From the NCBI GenBank assembly GCA_009777535.1, contig WRLP01000001.1, positions 1 to 47,630 of the forward strand: a stretch of DNA of 47,630 bases, given 5' to 3'. The DNA comes from Treponema sp. GTDB lineage: Bacteria; Spirochaetota; Spirochaetia; Treponematales; Breznakiellaceae. Below are positions 22,302 through 30,438 of the stretch, in pieces. The notes below the pieces were generated by a model. It was not told the origin of the DNA. It searched no databases and worked only from the letters and a program-made list of their open reading frames with translations. A program made the position numbers and the translations under genes. Every line of letters starts with the position of its first letter. Positions within the stretch are counted from its first letter, which is position 1.

Positions 22302-22856
22302 ATGAAAAAAAATAAAATCGTGGCCATAGTGGGTTCGCTTAAACGGGATTCCTTTAACCGCCAACTGGCCGTTGAAGCCGGGCGGATAATCGGAGACCAG
22401 GCGGAATTTGAAGTGCTGGATTACAGCGATGTTCCGCTGCTGAACCAGGACGTCGAAGCTCCTGCCCCGGACGCCGTTAAACGGGTGCGCGAGATTGTTA
22501 GATCGGCAGACGGTATTTGGTTTTTCTCGCCGGAGTACAATCATTTTTTCCCCGGCGTCCTGAAAAATCTAATCGACTGGCTTTCCAGGCCGGTAAGCGA
22601 CAGCGTTCCGCATGTGCTTGGCGGCAAACCGGCTGCTGTCAGCGGCATTACGCCGGGCATGTCGGGAACAGGAGTGGCGCAGGATCATCTTGTAACGCTT
22701 ATCAGCTTTCTTAATATGAGGGTTATGAATCAACCGCGCCTGACTATACCGAACGCTCTGTTGCAAACAGACCAGAACGGACGGCTGGCCCTGAGGGACA
22801 GCGCCCCTCTGCTGGAAAAACAGGTGCAGGCGTTTCTTGGTTTCATAAACTGCTAG
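22302..22856 (+). CDS. NAD(P)H-dependent FMN reductase
   Basis: 184 residues, flavodoxin-like fold. Seen are AIVGSLKRDSFNRQLA (FMN phosphate-binding loop, GS.R..S.N), the acidic VLDYSDVPLLNQD, and FFSPEYNHFFPGVLKNLIDWLSR (SPEYN block contacting the flavin ring), then GGKPAAVSGITPGMSGT. Members reduce FMN, quinones, azo dyes or chromate with NAD(P)H. It is a single gene with its own promoter; the tail is followed by a short GTGCCTGGCAC palindrome and the repeats before the next gene. Confidence 0.9.
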   Translation: MKKNKIVAIVGSLKRDSFNRQLAVEAGRIIGDQAEFEVLDYSDVPLLNQDVEAPAPDAVKRVREIVRSADGIWFFSPEYNHFFPGVLKNLIDWLSRPVSDSVPHVLGGKPAAVSGITPGMSGTGVAQDHLVTLISFLNMRVMNQPRLTIPNALLQTDQNGRLALRDSAPLLEKQVQAFLGFINC

Positions 22857-22867
22857 GTGCCTGGCAC

Positions 22868-22957
22868 TTATTACCTTTATATTTTGGTAAAAACAGCTAA
22901 TTATTACCTTGATATTTTGATAAAGTTGGACTATTATTACCCATATAATTTGATATT
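22868..22957 (+). repeat. Three 33-bp-phased repeats before DUF4143 ATPase no. 2
   Basis: TTATTACC starts at 22868, 22901 and 22934, exactly 33 bp apart. Each copy continues with a related A/T stretch: TTTATATTTTGGTAA, TTGATATTTTGATAA, and CATATAATTTGATAT. About 23 bp per unit are conserved and about 10 bp vary. The third copy contains TATAAT (22944-22949), a likely -10, and runs into the ATG at 22958. The spacing places copies on nearly the same helix face, as for a repeated protein-binding site. Confidence 0.75.
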
Positions 22958-24280
22958 ATGGAAAAAGGTTATTTCAAACGAAATATTGATGCGGTTTTAG
23001 CCGAATGGTCTCATGAAAAAAACAGAAAACCCCTTTTGCTTAGGGGAGCGAGGCAGGTAGGGAAAACCGCTGCGGTTCGCATGCTTGGCAATAGTTTTGA
23101 ACATTATGTAGAAATCAATTTTGACAGCGATGCGGACGCATCACAGTTTTTTACACAGAATCTCGATCCTGCTGAATTATGCAGCCGCCTGTCCCTCTAT
23201 TACCGCACTCCCATTGAGCCCGGAAAAACACTTTTGTTTTTTGATGAAATTCAAAGCTGTGTTCCGGCGATAAAAACACTTCGCTATTTTTATGAAAAAT
23301 ACCCACAACAGCATTTGATTGCCGCAGGTTCGCTCCTGGAATTTGCCCTTGAAGAAATTCCGTCCTTTGGCGTAGGCAGGATCCATTCAGTTTTTATGTA
23401 TCCATTTTCGTTTTATGAGTTTTTAGGTGCTATGGGTGATCAAATGCATGCTGAAGCCTGCCGTGCAGCCGCACCGGCAAATCCTTTGCCGGGACCAATA
23501 CATAAACAACTTGTAGATCGCCTTAAAATATTTTTGTTGATCGGCGGCATGCCGGAATCCATTGTTAGTTATGTGCAAAACCGGGACTTGCTTCACAGCC
23601 AGCAGGTGATCGAGGATCTTCTTGCAACATTCAGAGACGATTTTTCAAAATACCGTTCCAGAGTACCCCTATTGGTTTTGAACGAAGTTTTTGAATCGGT
23701 CATGTACCAGGCCGAGGGAAAATTTGTCTATGAACGGGCTGCGGAAGGAACCGGCAATGTCAGGGTCAAACAGGCACTCGATCTGCTTATCATGGCCGGA
23801 CTGGCATATCCTGTAACCCACAGCGCGGCCAATGGTATTCCCCTGGGCGCTGAAATCAATCCCAAATACCGCCGGATTATACCATGTGATACCGGGATAT
23901 TTCTGCATATCCTGGGTATCGAAAAATCGCAGATTTTATTGGCAGAAGATTTTAATACTGTTAACCGCGGTGCGTTAGCCGAAATTCACACAGGGCTTGA
24001 ATTGCAAAAGAACGGCGGCACCCATGCAAGGCGGCAGCTATTCTGCTGGCGCCGTGAAAAAGCCCAAAGCAGCGCTCAGATTGATTATCTGATACAGAAG
24101 GGTTCATCAATCGTCCCCATAGAGGTGAAATCAGGGACACAGGGCGGTATGAAGAGCCTGAGATCATTCATGGAAGAAAAAAAAATCGATCGTGGAGTGA
24201 GGACTTCCCTTGAGAATTTCGCCAAAAAAGACTACTTCGATATTTACCCCTTGTACGCGATTTCAAATTTGTATGATTAG
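22958..24280 (+). CDS. DUF4143-family AAA+ ATPase no. 2
   Basis: 440 residues. Walker A is LLRGARQVGKTAAV, Walker B LLFFDEIQSC, sensor region LIAAGSLLEFALEE, and then VGRIHSVFMYPFSFYEFLGAM. The middle part (RSRVPLLVLNEVFES, GNVRVKQALDLL, AGLAYPVTHS) is the usual linker of this family, and the C-terminal DUF4143 domain has a PD-(D/E)XK-like site that looks intact: SAQIDYLIQKG then VPIEVKSGTQG (D...E-x-K). It is a different branch from the ATPase at 6306. The start has no ribosome binding site and lies 8 bp after a TATAAT. It ends 4 bp into the next convergent gene. Confidence 0.9.
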   Translation: MEKGYFKRNIDAVLAEWSHEKNRKPLLLRGARQVGKTAAVRMLGNSFEHYVEINFDSDADASQFFTQNLDPAELCSRLSLYYRTPIEPGKTLLFFDEIQSCVPAIKTLRYFYEKYPQQHLIAAGSLLEFALEEIPSFGVGRIHSVFMYPFSFYEFLGAMGDQMHAEACRAAAPANPLPGPIHKQLVDRLKIFLLIGGMPESIVSYVQNRDLLHSQQVIEDLLATFRDDFSKYRSRVPLLVLNEVFESVMYQAEGKFVYERAAEGTGNVRVKQALDLLIMAGLAYPVTHSAANGIPLGAEINPKYRRIIPCDTGIFLHILGIEKSQILLAEDFNTVNRGALAEIHTGLELQKNGGTHARRQLFCWRREKAQSSAQIDYLIQKGSSIVPIEVKSGTQGGMKSLRSFMEEKKIDRGVRTSLENFAKKDYFDIYPLYAISNLYD

Positions 24281-24828
24281 CCGCGTGCGGCCTTTAATTC
24301 ACGGATTTTTCCGGTGGAACCGATCTCCCAAAAGACAACTTCCAGCGGCTTTCTCGCCGCACAATCAATGACGGCGAAGGTCGAGCCGGCCCTGCTGCGG
24401 GGCATTCCGATGCTGCCGGGATTAATCAGGGTGATGCCGTTTACGGTTTTATGATACGGTACATGGGCGTGTCCGAAGAGAGCCGCATCCGCTTCGCTTT
24501 TGCGGGCTGCCGCAATTATGGCATGGTAACCGTTGTATAGGGCATGCCGGTGGCCGTGGCAAAGAAAGAAACGGTGGCCGCCAAAGTCAAAAACGGCAGT
24601 ATCGGGCAAATCGGAATCATAGTCATTGTTACCCCTGACAAGTTTCCAGTTACAGAAAAAGCCGGTTGCTGCGGCAGCCCGCTGTAGGTCCAAGGCTCCG
24701 TCGCCCAAAAATGCTGTCGCTGTTATCCTTTCGTCCTGTTTTCTGTTTTGAGCCCATTCAAAAACCGCTTTCAGGGCATAAATGTCGCCGTGTGTATCGG
24801 AAAGCGCCAGCAGTTTTTGACCGTCCAT
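24277..24828 (-). CDS. YfcE-type metallophosphodiesterase
   Basis: 183 residues. It has the calcineurin-like metal site: LLALSDTHGDIYAL (D and H), FLGDGALD (GD), VRGNNDYD (GNND), FLCHGHRH and ALFGHAHVPYHKTVNGITLINPGSIGMPR (GHxH). This is the MJ0936/YfcE group of small phosphodiesterases; the physiological substrate is unknown. The gene has no ribosome binding site; TAAAAT ends 5 bp before the ATG. It is divergent from the Na/Pi transporter gene. Confidence 0.9.
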   Translation of the reverse strand: MDGQKLLALSDTHGDIYALKAVFEWAQNRKQDERITATAFLGDGALDLQRAAAATGFFCNWKLVRGNNDYDSDLPDTAVFDFGGHRFFLCHGHRHALYNGYHAIIAAARKSEADAALFGHAHVPYHKTVNGITLINPGSIGMPRSRAGSTFAVIDCAARKPLEVVFWEIGSTGKIRELKAARG

Positions 24829-24870
24829 ACTGTATTTTAATTCAAAACCGGAAGTGTTATAATACTATAT
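24829..24870. promoter_or_regulatory. Divergent, overlapping leaderless promoters
   Basis: For the minus-strand phosphodiesterase: -35 TTATAA at 24862-24857, a 17-bp spacer, -10 TAAAAT at 24839-24834, 5 bp before the ATG. For the plus-strand transporter: -10 TATAAT at 24858-24863, 7 bp before the ATG at 24871, with a weak -35. The TATAAT overlaps the -35 of the opposite promoter, so the two should compete. Neither gene has a Shine-Dalgarno sequence. Confidence 0.5.
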
Positions 24871-26559
24871 ATGGACATCATTGGGATAATACTCAGATTG
24901 ACCGGCGGCCTTTGCCTCTTCCTGTATGGAATGAATGTAATGAGCGACGGCATTCAAAAAGCCGCCGGTGATAAACTGCAGCGCTTCCTTAATTTCATGA
25001 CAGGAAACAGATTTATCGCCGTTCTTACCGGTTTTTCAATTACCGCCATCATTCAGTCATCATCGGCAACAACAGTAATGGTCGTTGTCCTGGTAAACGC
25101 GGGATTGCTTACGCTTACCCAGTCAATCGGGGTGATTATCGGCGCAAATATAGGCACTACGGTTACCGCCTGGATTGTATCTCTTATAGGTTTTTCCCTT
25201 AAACTTTCCGAGATGGCCCTTCCGGCTGTGGGCGTCGGATTTATTTTCCGCATGGTTAAATGGAAACACCGCGATCTGGGAGACTTTATTCTTGGATTTG
25301 GCCTGCTCTTTATGGGGCTTGATTTCATGACCAAATCCATGCCGGTGGTTGGGAATAACTTCGATTTTATTGCAATGGTTTCCAACCTCGGTTTTGTGTC
25401 TTATCTGATAGGAATGGCTGCAGGGGCGGTAATTACGATACTCATTCATTCGTCCAGCGCTTCCATCGCCATCATTTTAACAATGGCTTTTAATGGTGTG
25501 GTCAACTATGAATTTGCCGCCTCCATGATTCTTGGCGCCAATATCGGTACAACCATTGATGCCGCGCTTGCCTCTATCGGAGCAAGAACCGAAGCAAAGC
25601 GCGCCGCCCTTGCCCATGTGCTTTTCAGCGTTGCTGCTACCTGCTGGGCTTTACCCATGTTAAGGCCTCTGCTGGCCTTGGTTGATTTTATAACGCCGGG
25701 GGCAATGACTCCCGGAATAATTAATGATCACATGGTTCCCATTCATTTGTCCATGTTTCATACCACTGTTAAAATTGTAAACGCTTTAATTTTTCTGCCT
25801 TTTGTAAACCCCTTTGCCTCGCTTGTCTCGCTGATCATAAAAGATAAAAAAACCGAAATCGCAGCGCCCGAACCCTACAGTCTGGTTTATGCGTCCGGCA
25901 AGAACCGGAATACACCGGAGCTGAATATTCTGCGTGCGGAAAAAGAGGTCAGCGATATGGCCGGCCTTACATTGTCGATGTACGCCCGTTTCAGTGAAGT
26001 GCTGCGAGCTCTGCGTGAAACAGATAACAAACAGGCAATGGCCGCAGCACTTAAAGATGAGCTGAAACAAAAAGAAGAATATGCCGATGATATGCGGGAA
26101 CAGCTCAGTTCCTTTCTTATGGAATGTGCAAAAGGGCACCTTAACAGGCGTTCCGAACGCAGGATATCACGCCTGTTACGCGTCATTGCTGATCTTGAAG
26201 ATATGACCGACGAATGTTTCAGCATCAGCATCATTCTGGAAAAAAGCGTTAAAAAAGACAGGATGTTCAAGGAAAAGGAAATGGAAGCCCTTGCGCCCTA
26301 TGTAAAACTGGTGGAGGATTTTCTTGGTCTGGTAAAGGAAAATCTTGGAAGCGCCGCTCTCCTGCCGGACACAATCCTTAACGCAAGGAAACTGGAGGAT
26401 GCCATTGACGAGTCACGGGACAAACTGCGTAAATTAAGCCGAAAACGGATCGAGGCCGGCAAGGATGTTAAAATAGAACTGTTGTTTATTGATATGGTAC
26501 GCCGTATCGAGAAACTTGGCGACTACTGCCTTAATATAGCAGAAACAGTAGCGGGTTAA
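24871..26559 (+). CDS. Na/Pi cotransporter with PhoU-like tail
   Basis: 562 residues. The N-terminal 320 are two inverted Na_Pi_cotrans repeats, each with the QSSSATT-type signature: TAIIQSSSATTVMVVV and TILIHSSSASIAIILT, plus GANIGTTVTAW and GANIGTTIDAAL. Then comes a soluble part with two PhoU-like helical bundles (about 350-560; ITRLLRVIADLEDM-like heptads and FIDMVRRIEKLGDYCLNI, the E.lgD.c.ni block of PhoU). The family moves phosphate with sodium; the PhoU part may control it. The 4-bp gap to the convergent Crp gene leaves no terminator. Confidence 0.92.
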   Translation: MDIIGIILRLTGGLCLFLYGMNVMSDGIQKAAGDKLQRFLNFMTGNRFIAVLTGFSITAIIQSSSATTVMVVVLVNAGLLTLTQSIGVIIGANIGTTVTAWIVSLIGFSLKLSEMALPAVGVGFIFRMVKWKHRDLGDFILGFGLLFMGLDFMTKSMPVVGNNFDFIAMVSNLGFVSYLIGMAAGAVITILIHSSSASIAIILTMAFNGVVNYEFAASMILGANIGTTIDAALASIGARTEAKRAALAHVLFSVAATCWALPMLRPLLALVDFITPGAMTPGIINDHMVPIHLSMFHTTVKIVNALIFLPFVNPFASLVSLIIKDKKTEIAAPEPYSLVYASGKNRNTPELNILRAEKEVSDMAGLTLSMYARFSEVLRALRETDNKQAMAAALKDELKQKEEYADDMREQLSSFLMECAKGHLNRRSERRISRLLRVIADLEDMTDECFSISIILEKSVKKDRMFKEKEMEALAPYVKLVEDFLGLVKENLGSAALLPDTILNARKLEDAIDESRDKLRKLSRKRIEAGKDVKIELLFIDMVRRIEKLGDYCLNIAETVAG

Positions 26560-26563
26560 AACT

Positions 26564-27211
26564 TTAAACTTCTGCTTTTTTGCGCCTGGAGCTGACAAAG
26601 CGCGAGAAGTCATTTATGTTTTTTACCACAATCCGGTCGGGAAATATCTCCACACGCCTCTGATTAACAAAGTGCCCCAATGTGTCTCTGGCTTCGGAAA
26701 CCCCCATTCCTGCCCAGTGGGCTACATCGTCTACTGATGTTTTGAACTCACGTCGTTCCGTACTTTTATCAATATCAGGCTGGGTTTCATCGAGCATAAG
26801 GAACACATCTGCAATCTTTGACTGAGAATCTGGCAGGGCAAGAATCATAAAGCGCCGTTTGGAATCGTAAATGCGTTTTGAAAACATTCTAAGCAGTTTA
26901 AGCGCAATCTGCGGATTCCCCATCAGCAGAATTTCAAAATTCTGGGAATTAAATTCCAGCACCTTCACCTCGTCCAAAGCAACGGCGGAGGCTGAACGCG
27001 GAGAGTTTTCCAGAATGGCCATTTCGCCGAAACTTTCGGGAGGCGACAGAACATCCAGGGTTCTTTCAATATCTCCGATGATTTTTACAAGCTGCACCCT
27101 ACCCGATTGAATAAGGTAAAATGTGTCGCCCGGCTCAAATTCGGAGAAGATCATCTCGCCGGGCTGAAATACACGGGTAAACCGGCTGAAAGCGTTCATA
27201 TCCATTGCCAT
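26564..27211 (-). CDS. Crp/Fnr-family protein with cyclic-nucleotide-binding domain
   Basis: 215 residues. The N-terminal cNMP-binding barrel (FQPGEMIFSEFEPGDTFYLIQSGRVQLVK, FGEMAILENSPRSASAVAL with the phosphate-binding PRSA) is followed by the dimer helix and a C-terminal winged-helix region (about 150-215: TSVDDVAHWAGMGVSEARDTLGHFVNQRRVEIFPDRIVVKN). So it may be a DNA-binding regulator. The phosphate-binding cassette is a good match, so a cyclic nucleotide is plausible. It starts 1 bp after the stop of the next upstream gene. Confidence 0.88.
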   Translation of the reverse strand: MAMDMNAFSRFTRVFQPGEMIFSEFEPGDTFYLIQSGRVQLVKIIGDIERTLDVLSPPESFGEMAILENSPRSASAVALDEVKVLEFNSQNFEILLMGNPQIALKLLRMFSKRIYDSKRRFMILALPDSQSKIADVFLMLDETQPDIDKSTERREFKTSVDDVAHWAGMGVSEARDTLGHFVNQRRVEIFPDRIVVKNINDFSRFVSSRRKKAEV

Positions 27212-27212
27212 T

Positions 27213-28196
27213 TTATACTCCCATGGCCTGCAGGGCCCGTTTTGCTTTTGCCGCAGCGCCGTCGTTGCTGCCGGCGGTCATGGAAAGAATCTTTTTATAG
27301 AAGGCTGCAGCCTGTTCTTTTTTTCCGGTTTTTTCATTGCACTGACCCATATAGTACATTGCTTCGATTAAATCCGGGTGTCTTGGATATTGCGTAAGCA
27401 TATTTGAATAATACTTCAGGCAATCTTCATATCTTTTCGTCAAATACATGCACCTGCCGATCTCGTAAGAGCTCCGTGCAGTCCATTCAGAATCTTCGCC
27501 ACCATGCACAATGGCCTTAAAAGCCGTGTAGGCTTCCTGATATCTTTCCTGTGATAAAAGACTTACCGCCTCATAGTAGGCTTCGGCGGCGGCAGACAAT
27601 TTCTCGGCGGCAGGAGAAGACCCGGCGCCGAAATTTCCGGGGGAGCTTCTGTCATTCCCGTATTGGGACAGGGCGCTTTCCGCCTGTGCAAGGTTTTTGG
27701 TTGCCTGTAAGGCGTATTTCCCGGAAGGATAATATGTCAGATAACGGCTGAAGACATACTTTGCCTGCGAATACCGCTTGCCCTTTAGATAGTATTCGCC
27801 GACATTGTAAAGGCCGTCGGCGGTACTTACCTCTTCTTTTGCCATAATGCTGGATACCTGTTTGTGTATCCTCCTCATCTGATTGGAAAAAACTTTGAGC
27901 ATTTTTACAATTATGTGGGTATTCGCCATGGCAACAGCCTCAAACTCGGCAACTGTAAAAGCCATGATGGTAGAATCGGCAATCGCAATGGCGTTTTCTT
28001 CGCGCGGGAAACGCCCAAGCGCGGACTTAACCCCGAAGAATTCGCCTGGCTGCACCTGATCGCGTATGTCTTCGCCTGTTTCAATGTCTTTGTAAACCAG
28101 GCTAACTTTTCCGTTTTGTAAAATATATACCTTGTCGGCCGGATCTCCCTGAAAATAAATGAGAGAACCGGAACGGTATTGGGACGGTTTTGGCAT
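27213..28196 (-). CDS. Cyclic-nucleotide-binding domain fused to TPR repeats
   Basis: 327 residues. Residues 1-115 are a cNMP-binding barrel (GSLIYFQGDPADKVYILQNGKVSLV, PGEFFGVKSALGRFPREENAIAI), here with a charged REEN where classical sensors have R-S/T-A, so ligand binding is uncertain. After a helix come TPR-like repeats (NVGEYYLKGKRYSQAKYVFSRYLTYYPSGKY; YYEAVSLLSQERYQEAYTAF; YEIGRCMYLTKRYEDCLKYY; EAMYYMGQCNEKTGKKEQAAAFYKKIL) of the YbgF/CpoB kind. There is no DNA-binding domain, so it probably acts through protein contacts. The ribosome binding site AGGAAGGA precedes the ATG. It forms an operon with the Crp-type gene. Confidence 0.88.
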   Translation of the reverse strand: MPKPSQYRSGSLIYFQGDPADKVYILQNGKVSLVYKDIETGEDIRDQVQPGEFFGVKSALGRFPREENAIAIADSTIMAFTVAEFEAVAMANTHIIVKMLKVFSNQMRRIHKQVSSIMAKEEVSTADGLYNVGEYYLKGKRYSQAKYVFSRYLTYYPSGKYALQATKNLAQAESALSQYGNDRSSPGNFGAGSSPAAEKLSAAAEAYYEAVSLLSQERYQEAYTAFKAIVHGGEDSEWTARSSYEIGRCMYLTKRYEDCLKYYSNMLTQYPRHPDLIEAMYYMGQCNEKTGKKEQAAAFYKKILSMTAGSNDGAAAKAKRALQAMGV

Positions 28197-28207
28197 TTGA
28201 TTCCTTC

Positions 28208-29440
28208 CTATTCAGCCGGCTCAAAGGGCAGATAGTCAAGTTTTTTCTTAAAACCGACTTTCCGCCTGACTTCTTTATAAAGGCCTTCGGGATCGCCCTT
28301 AACAAACATTTGTTCCTTACCAACGGTAATTTGCGTGTAACCTTCGGGAAGCCTGTCGCCAAAAATATCAAGAAAACGCATCTGGCCGTAAATCGGCTTT
28401 CCGGCAAGAATTAACAGTTCAATATCCCGCATCGAGGCGTTAACAAGGTTATCGTAGGGATCGTCGTCTTTCGTTTTTAGCACCAGAATGTCAGCTAACT
28501 TGCCTTCTTCCAGGCTGCCAATCCTGTCCTGCATCCAGAACGCTTTTGCCGCGTTTATTGTAATCATCTCGAATATTTTTTTTGATGGAAGATCCTCGCC
28601 GTAAAGTTTGCGGTACAACTCCCGGTCGAACTTTAACTCGGCAAGGAAATTCGCGGAACCTGTCGCAGAAGAATCCGTTCCGATTGTAACATTAACGCCG
28701 GCTTTGAACATTTTGCGTATCTTGCTGGTAACATTAAACATAAACATATTGGAAAAACCGCACCAGGAAACGCTCGCTCCGGCTTTCGCTATTTTTTTAA
28801 TGTCTTCGTCGCTTAAACCAATGCAGTGAATCAGCAGGCAGTGGTTATCCAGTACTTTCAGCCTCTCCAGCTCTTTAACGCCGTTAAAACATTCTTCGTC
28901 AAAACCCTCTGCAAGGTGGGTAATAAACGGCCATTTGTTTTTTACCGCGCGCTCATGTTCAATTTCGATACCGTCGCCCCACTTAAGATCATACGAAGAG
29001 CTTTCATGGGCAAGACCGTATTCTAAAAATGCCCTTATGGGAAGGGTCGGCAGAATAAGGCTGTTTAGTTTTTGGGGAAAATGATCGTTCACTGTGGTAA
29101 CGCCGGAAAACAGACACTTGTATCCTGAAAGGGCGTAAAGATCTTCCCTGCTTAAATTGGAACGTTCCTTGAATGTTTCCGATGCCTTAAAATCCTGATC
29201 CCAGGGAAGCCAGGTAGGATAGAAATGACCCTTCTTTGGGCCTACCGCCGGACGGTAGTTCCCCTGCAAATGATCATGAGTATTTATCAGCGAAGGATAC
29301 ACTGAGGATTTTTTCTTTAAATCGATTTTAACGTTACCGCCCGGAGAAAAAATTTTTTCTCCTTTAACTCCCAAATCGCCGGTACGTGCTTTTCTACCCG
29401 GGGATACAATCACCCCATTCACCAAGGTATATTCAAACAC
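28208..29440 (-). CDS. Amidohydrolase-family metal-dependent hydrolase
   Basis: 410 residues from a GTG, with AAGGA about 10 bp upstream. It belongs to the TrzA/AtzA-SsnA branch of amidohydrolases: SLINTHDHLQGN (HxH metal site), THLAEGFDEE, LLIHCIGLSDEDI (H), and IGTDSSATGS (metal-binding D), then INAAKAFWMQDRIGSLEEGKLADILVLK, the standard C-terminal beta-sandwich entry. These enzymes deaminate or dechlorinate N-heterocycles or related compounds; the substrate cannot be given. It is 11 bp upstream of the cNMP-TPR gene and probably the first gene of that operon. Confidence 0.87.
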   Translation of the reverse strand: MFEYTLVNGVIVSPGRKARTGDLGVKGEKIFSPGGNVKIDLKKKSSVYPSLINTHDHLQGNYRPAVGPKKGHFYPTWLPWDQDFKASETFKERSNLSREDLYALSGYKCLFSGVTTVNDHFPQKLNSLILPTLPIRAFLEYGLAHESSSYDLKWGDGIEIEHERAVKNKWPFITHLAEGFDEECFNGVKELERLKVLDNHCLLIHCIGLSDEDIKKIAKAGASVSWCGFSNMFMFNVTSKIRKMFKAGVNVTIGTDSSATGSANFLAELKFDRELYRKLYGEDLPSKKIFEMITINAAKAFWMQDRIGSLEEGKLADILVLKTKDDDPYDNLVNASMRDIELLILAGKPIYGQMRFLDIFGDRLPEGYTQITVGKEQMFVKGDPEGLYKEVRRKVGFKKKLDYLPFEPAE

Positions 29441-29547
29441 TTCCGAGCCGTCCTTACATAATATTACATTTTTTTACCCAAAAAGATCAATGTCTTTGGG
29501 GCTATCCATACCATTATCGGCAGAAAACAGCTACAATAACTATTAGT

Positions 29548-30438
29548 ATGGTAGATTTGCACACCCATTCAAACGCTTCAGACGGGGATTTTAGTCCGTC
29601 CCTGCTTGTCCGGAAAGCAGTAGAACATGGCCTTGGCGCCATTGCCCTTACCGATCATGATACAATTAAAGGGCTGGAGGAAGCAAGAACCGAGGCTTCC
29701 GCCCTGGGTATTCGTTTTATCCCCGGAATTGAAATTAATATAAATTGGAATGTTGAAAAATACCGGTCTGATGTTCCCGGGCTGGGTCCCGGAGGTGAGT
29801 TCCACCTCCTGGGGCTGGGAATAAATAACCCAACCCCTGCGTTTTTGGCCGCAGTAAGGGAATTATCCCGCCGCAGAACAGAGCGAAACCGGGAAATTAT
29901 GGAAAAAATGCGTAAATATAAGATTGAAGCAAGCTGGGAGGAGCTTCTGGCCGACCATCCGCATAAAGGAGCCGGTGGTTATTCACTGGGCAGGCCGCAT
30001 TTTGCCAATTTTTTGATAAAACGTAAAATTGTTAAAAACCAGGAGCAGGCCTTTGCCCGTTACCTGGGAGTTGGAAAACCTCTTTATGTTCCCAAAGAGG
30101 GATTGATTTTTGAGGAAGCTGCGGAGTTGATTCGGGAATCCGGCGGGATTTCTGTTCTTGCACACCCAATGTCCCTGTTTATAGCATGGGGCAGACTCTC
30201 CGAAATACTCAAGGAACTGCGAAACCGGGGCTTAATGGGTCTTGAAGCCTGGCACCCGATAGCCAAACCAGGTTCCTGCCGCCGGCTTGAAAGTTTGGGT
30301 AAATCCCTGGGATTATTCATCACCGAGGGGAGCGATTTTCACGGCGAGATCAGACCGGGCAGAAAATTGGGCTTTTCCGGCCGGGGCAGGGAAATTAAAG
30401 ATGCTGTTTTGGAGGCGATACCGGAGCTGCTGTCATGA
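29548..30438 (+). CDS. PHP-domain 3',5'-nucleoside bisphosphatase-like (TrpH/YciV)
   Basis: 296 residues from the ATG at 29548; the frame stays open upstream without a family match. Motifs: VDLHTHSNASDGDFSP (HxH), IALTDHDTIKGLEEA (DHD), FIPGIEIN (E), FHLLGLGI (H), SLGRPHFANFLI, VLAHPMSLF (H) and ITEGSDFHGE (DxH). This set marks the TrpH/YciV group, whose E. coli member hydrolyses 3',5'-bisphosphates and trims short RNAs. A TACAAT at 29532-29537 may be its -10, leaving a very short leader. Its last 44 bp overlap the 3' end of comM on the other strand. Confidence 0.88.
   Translation: MVDLHTHSNASDGDFSPSLLVRKAVEHGLGAIALTDHDTIKGLEEARTEASALGIRFIPGIEININWNVEKYRSDVPGLGPGGEFHLLGLGINNPTPAFLAAVRELSRRRTERNREIMEKMRKYKIEASWEELLADHPHKGAGGYSLGRPHFANFLIKRKIVKNQEQAFARYLGVGKPLYVPKEGLIFEEAAELIRESGGISVLAHPMSLFIAWGRLSEILKELRNRGLMGLEAWHPIAKPGSCRRLESLGKSLGLFITEGSDFHGEIRPGRKLGFSGRGREIKDAVLEAIPELLS

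Noticed and set aside
22868-22957. Phased repeats as a CRISPR array
   Set aside because: Only three degenerate units with about 10 bp between them and no cas genes; they end in a gene start.
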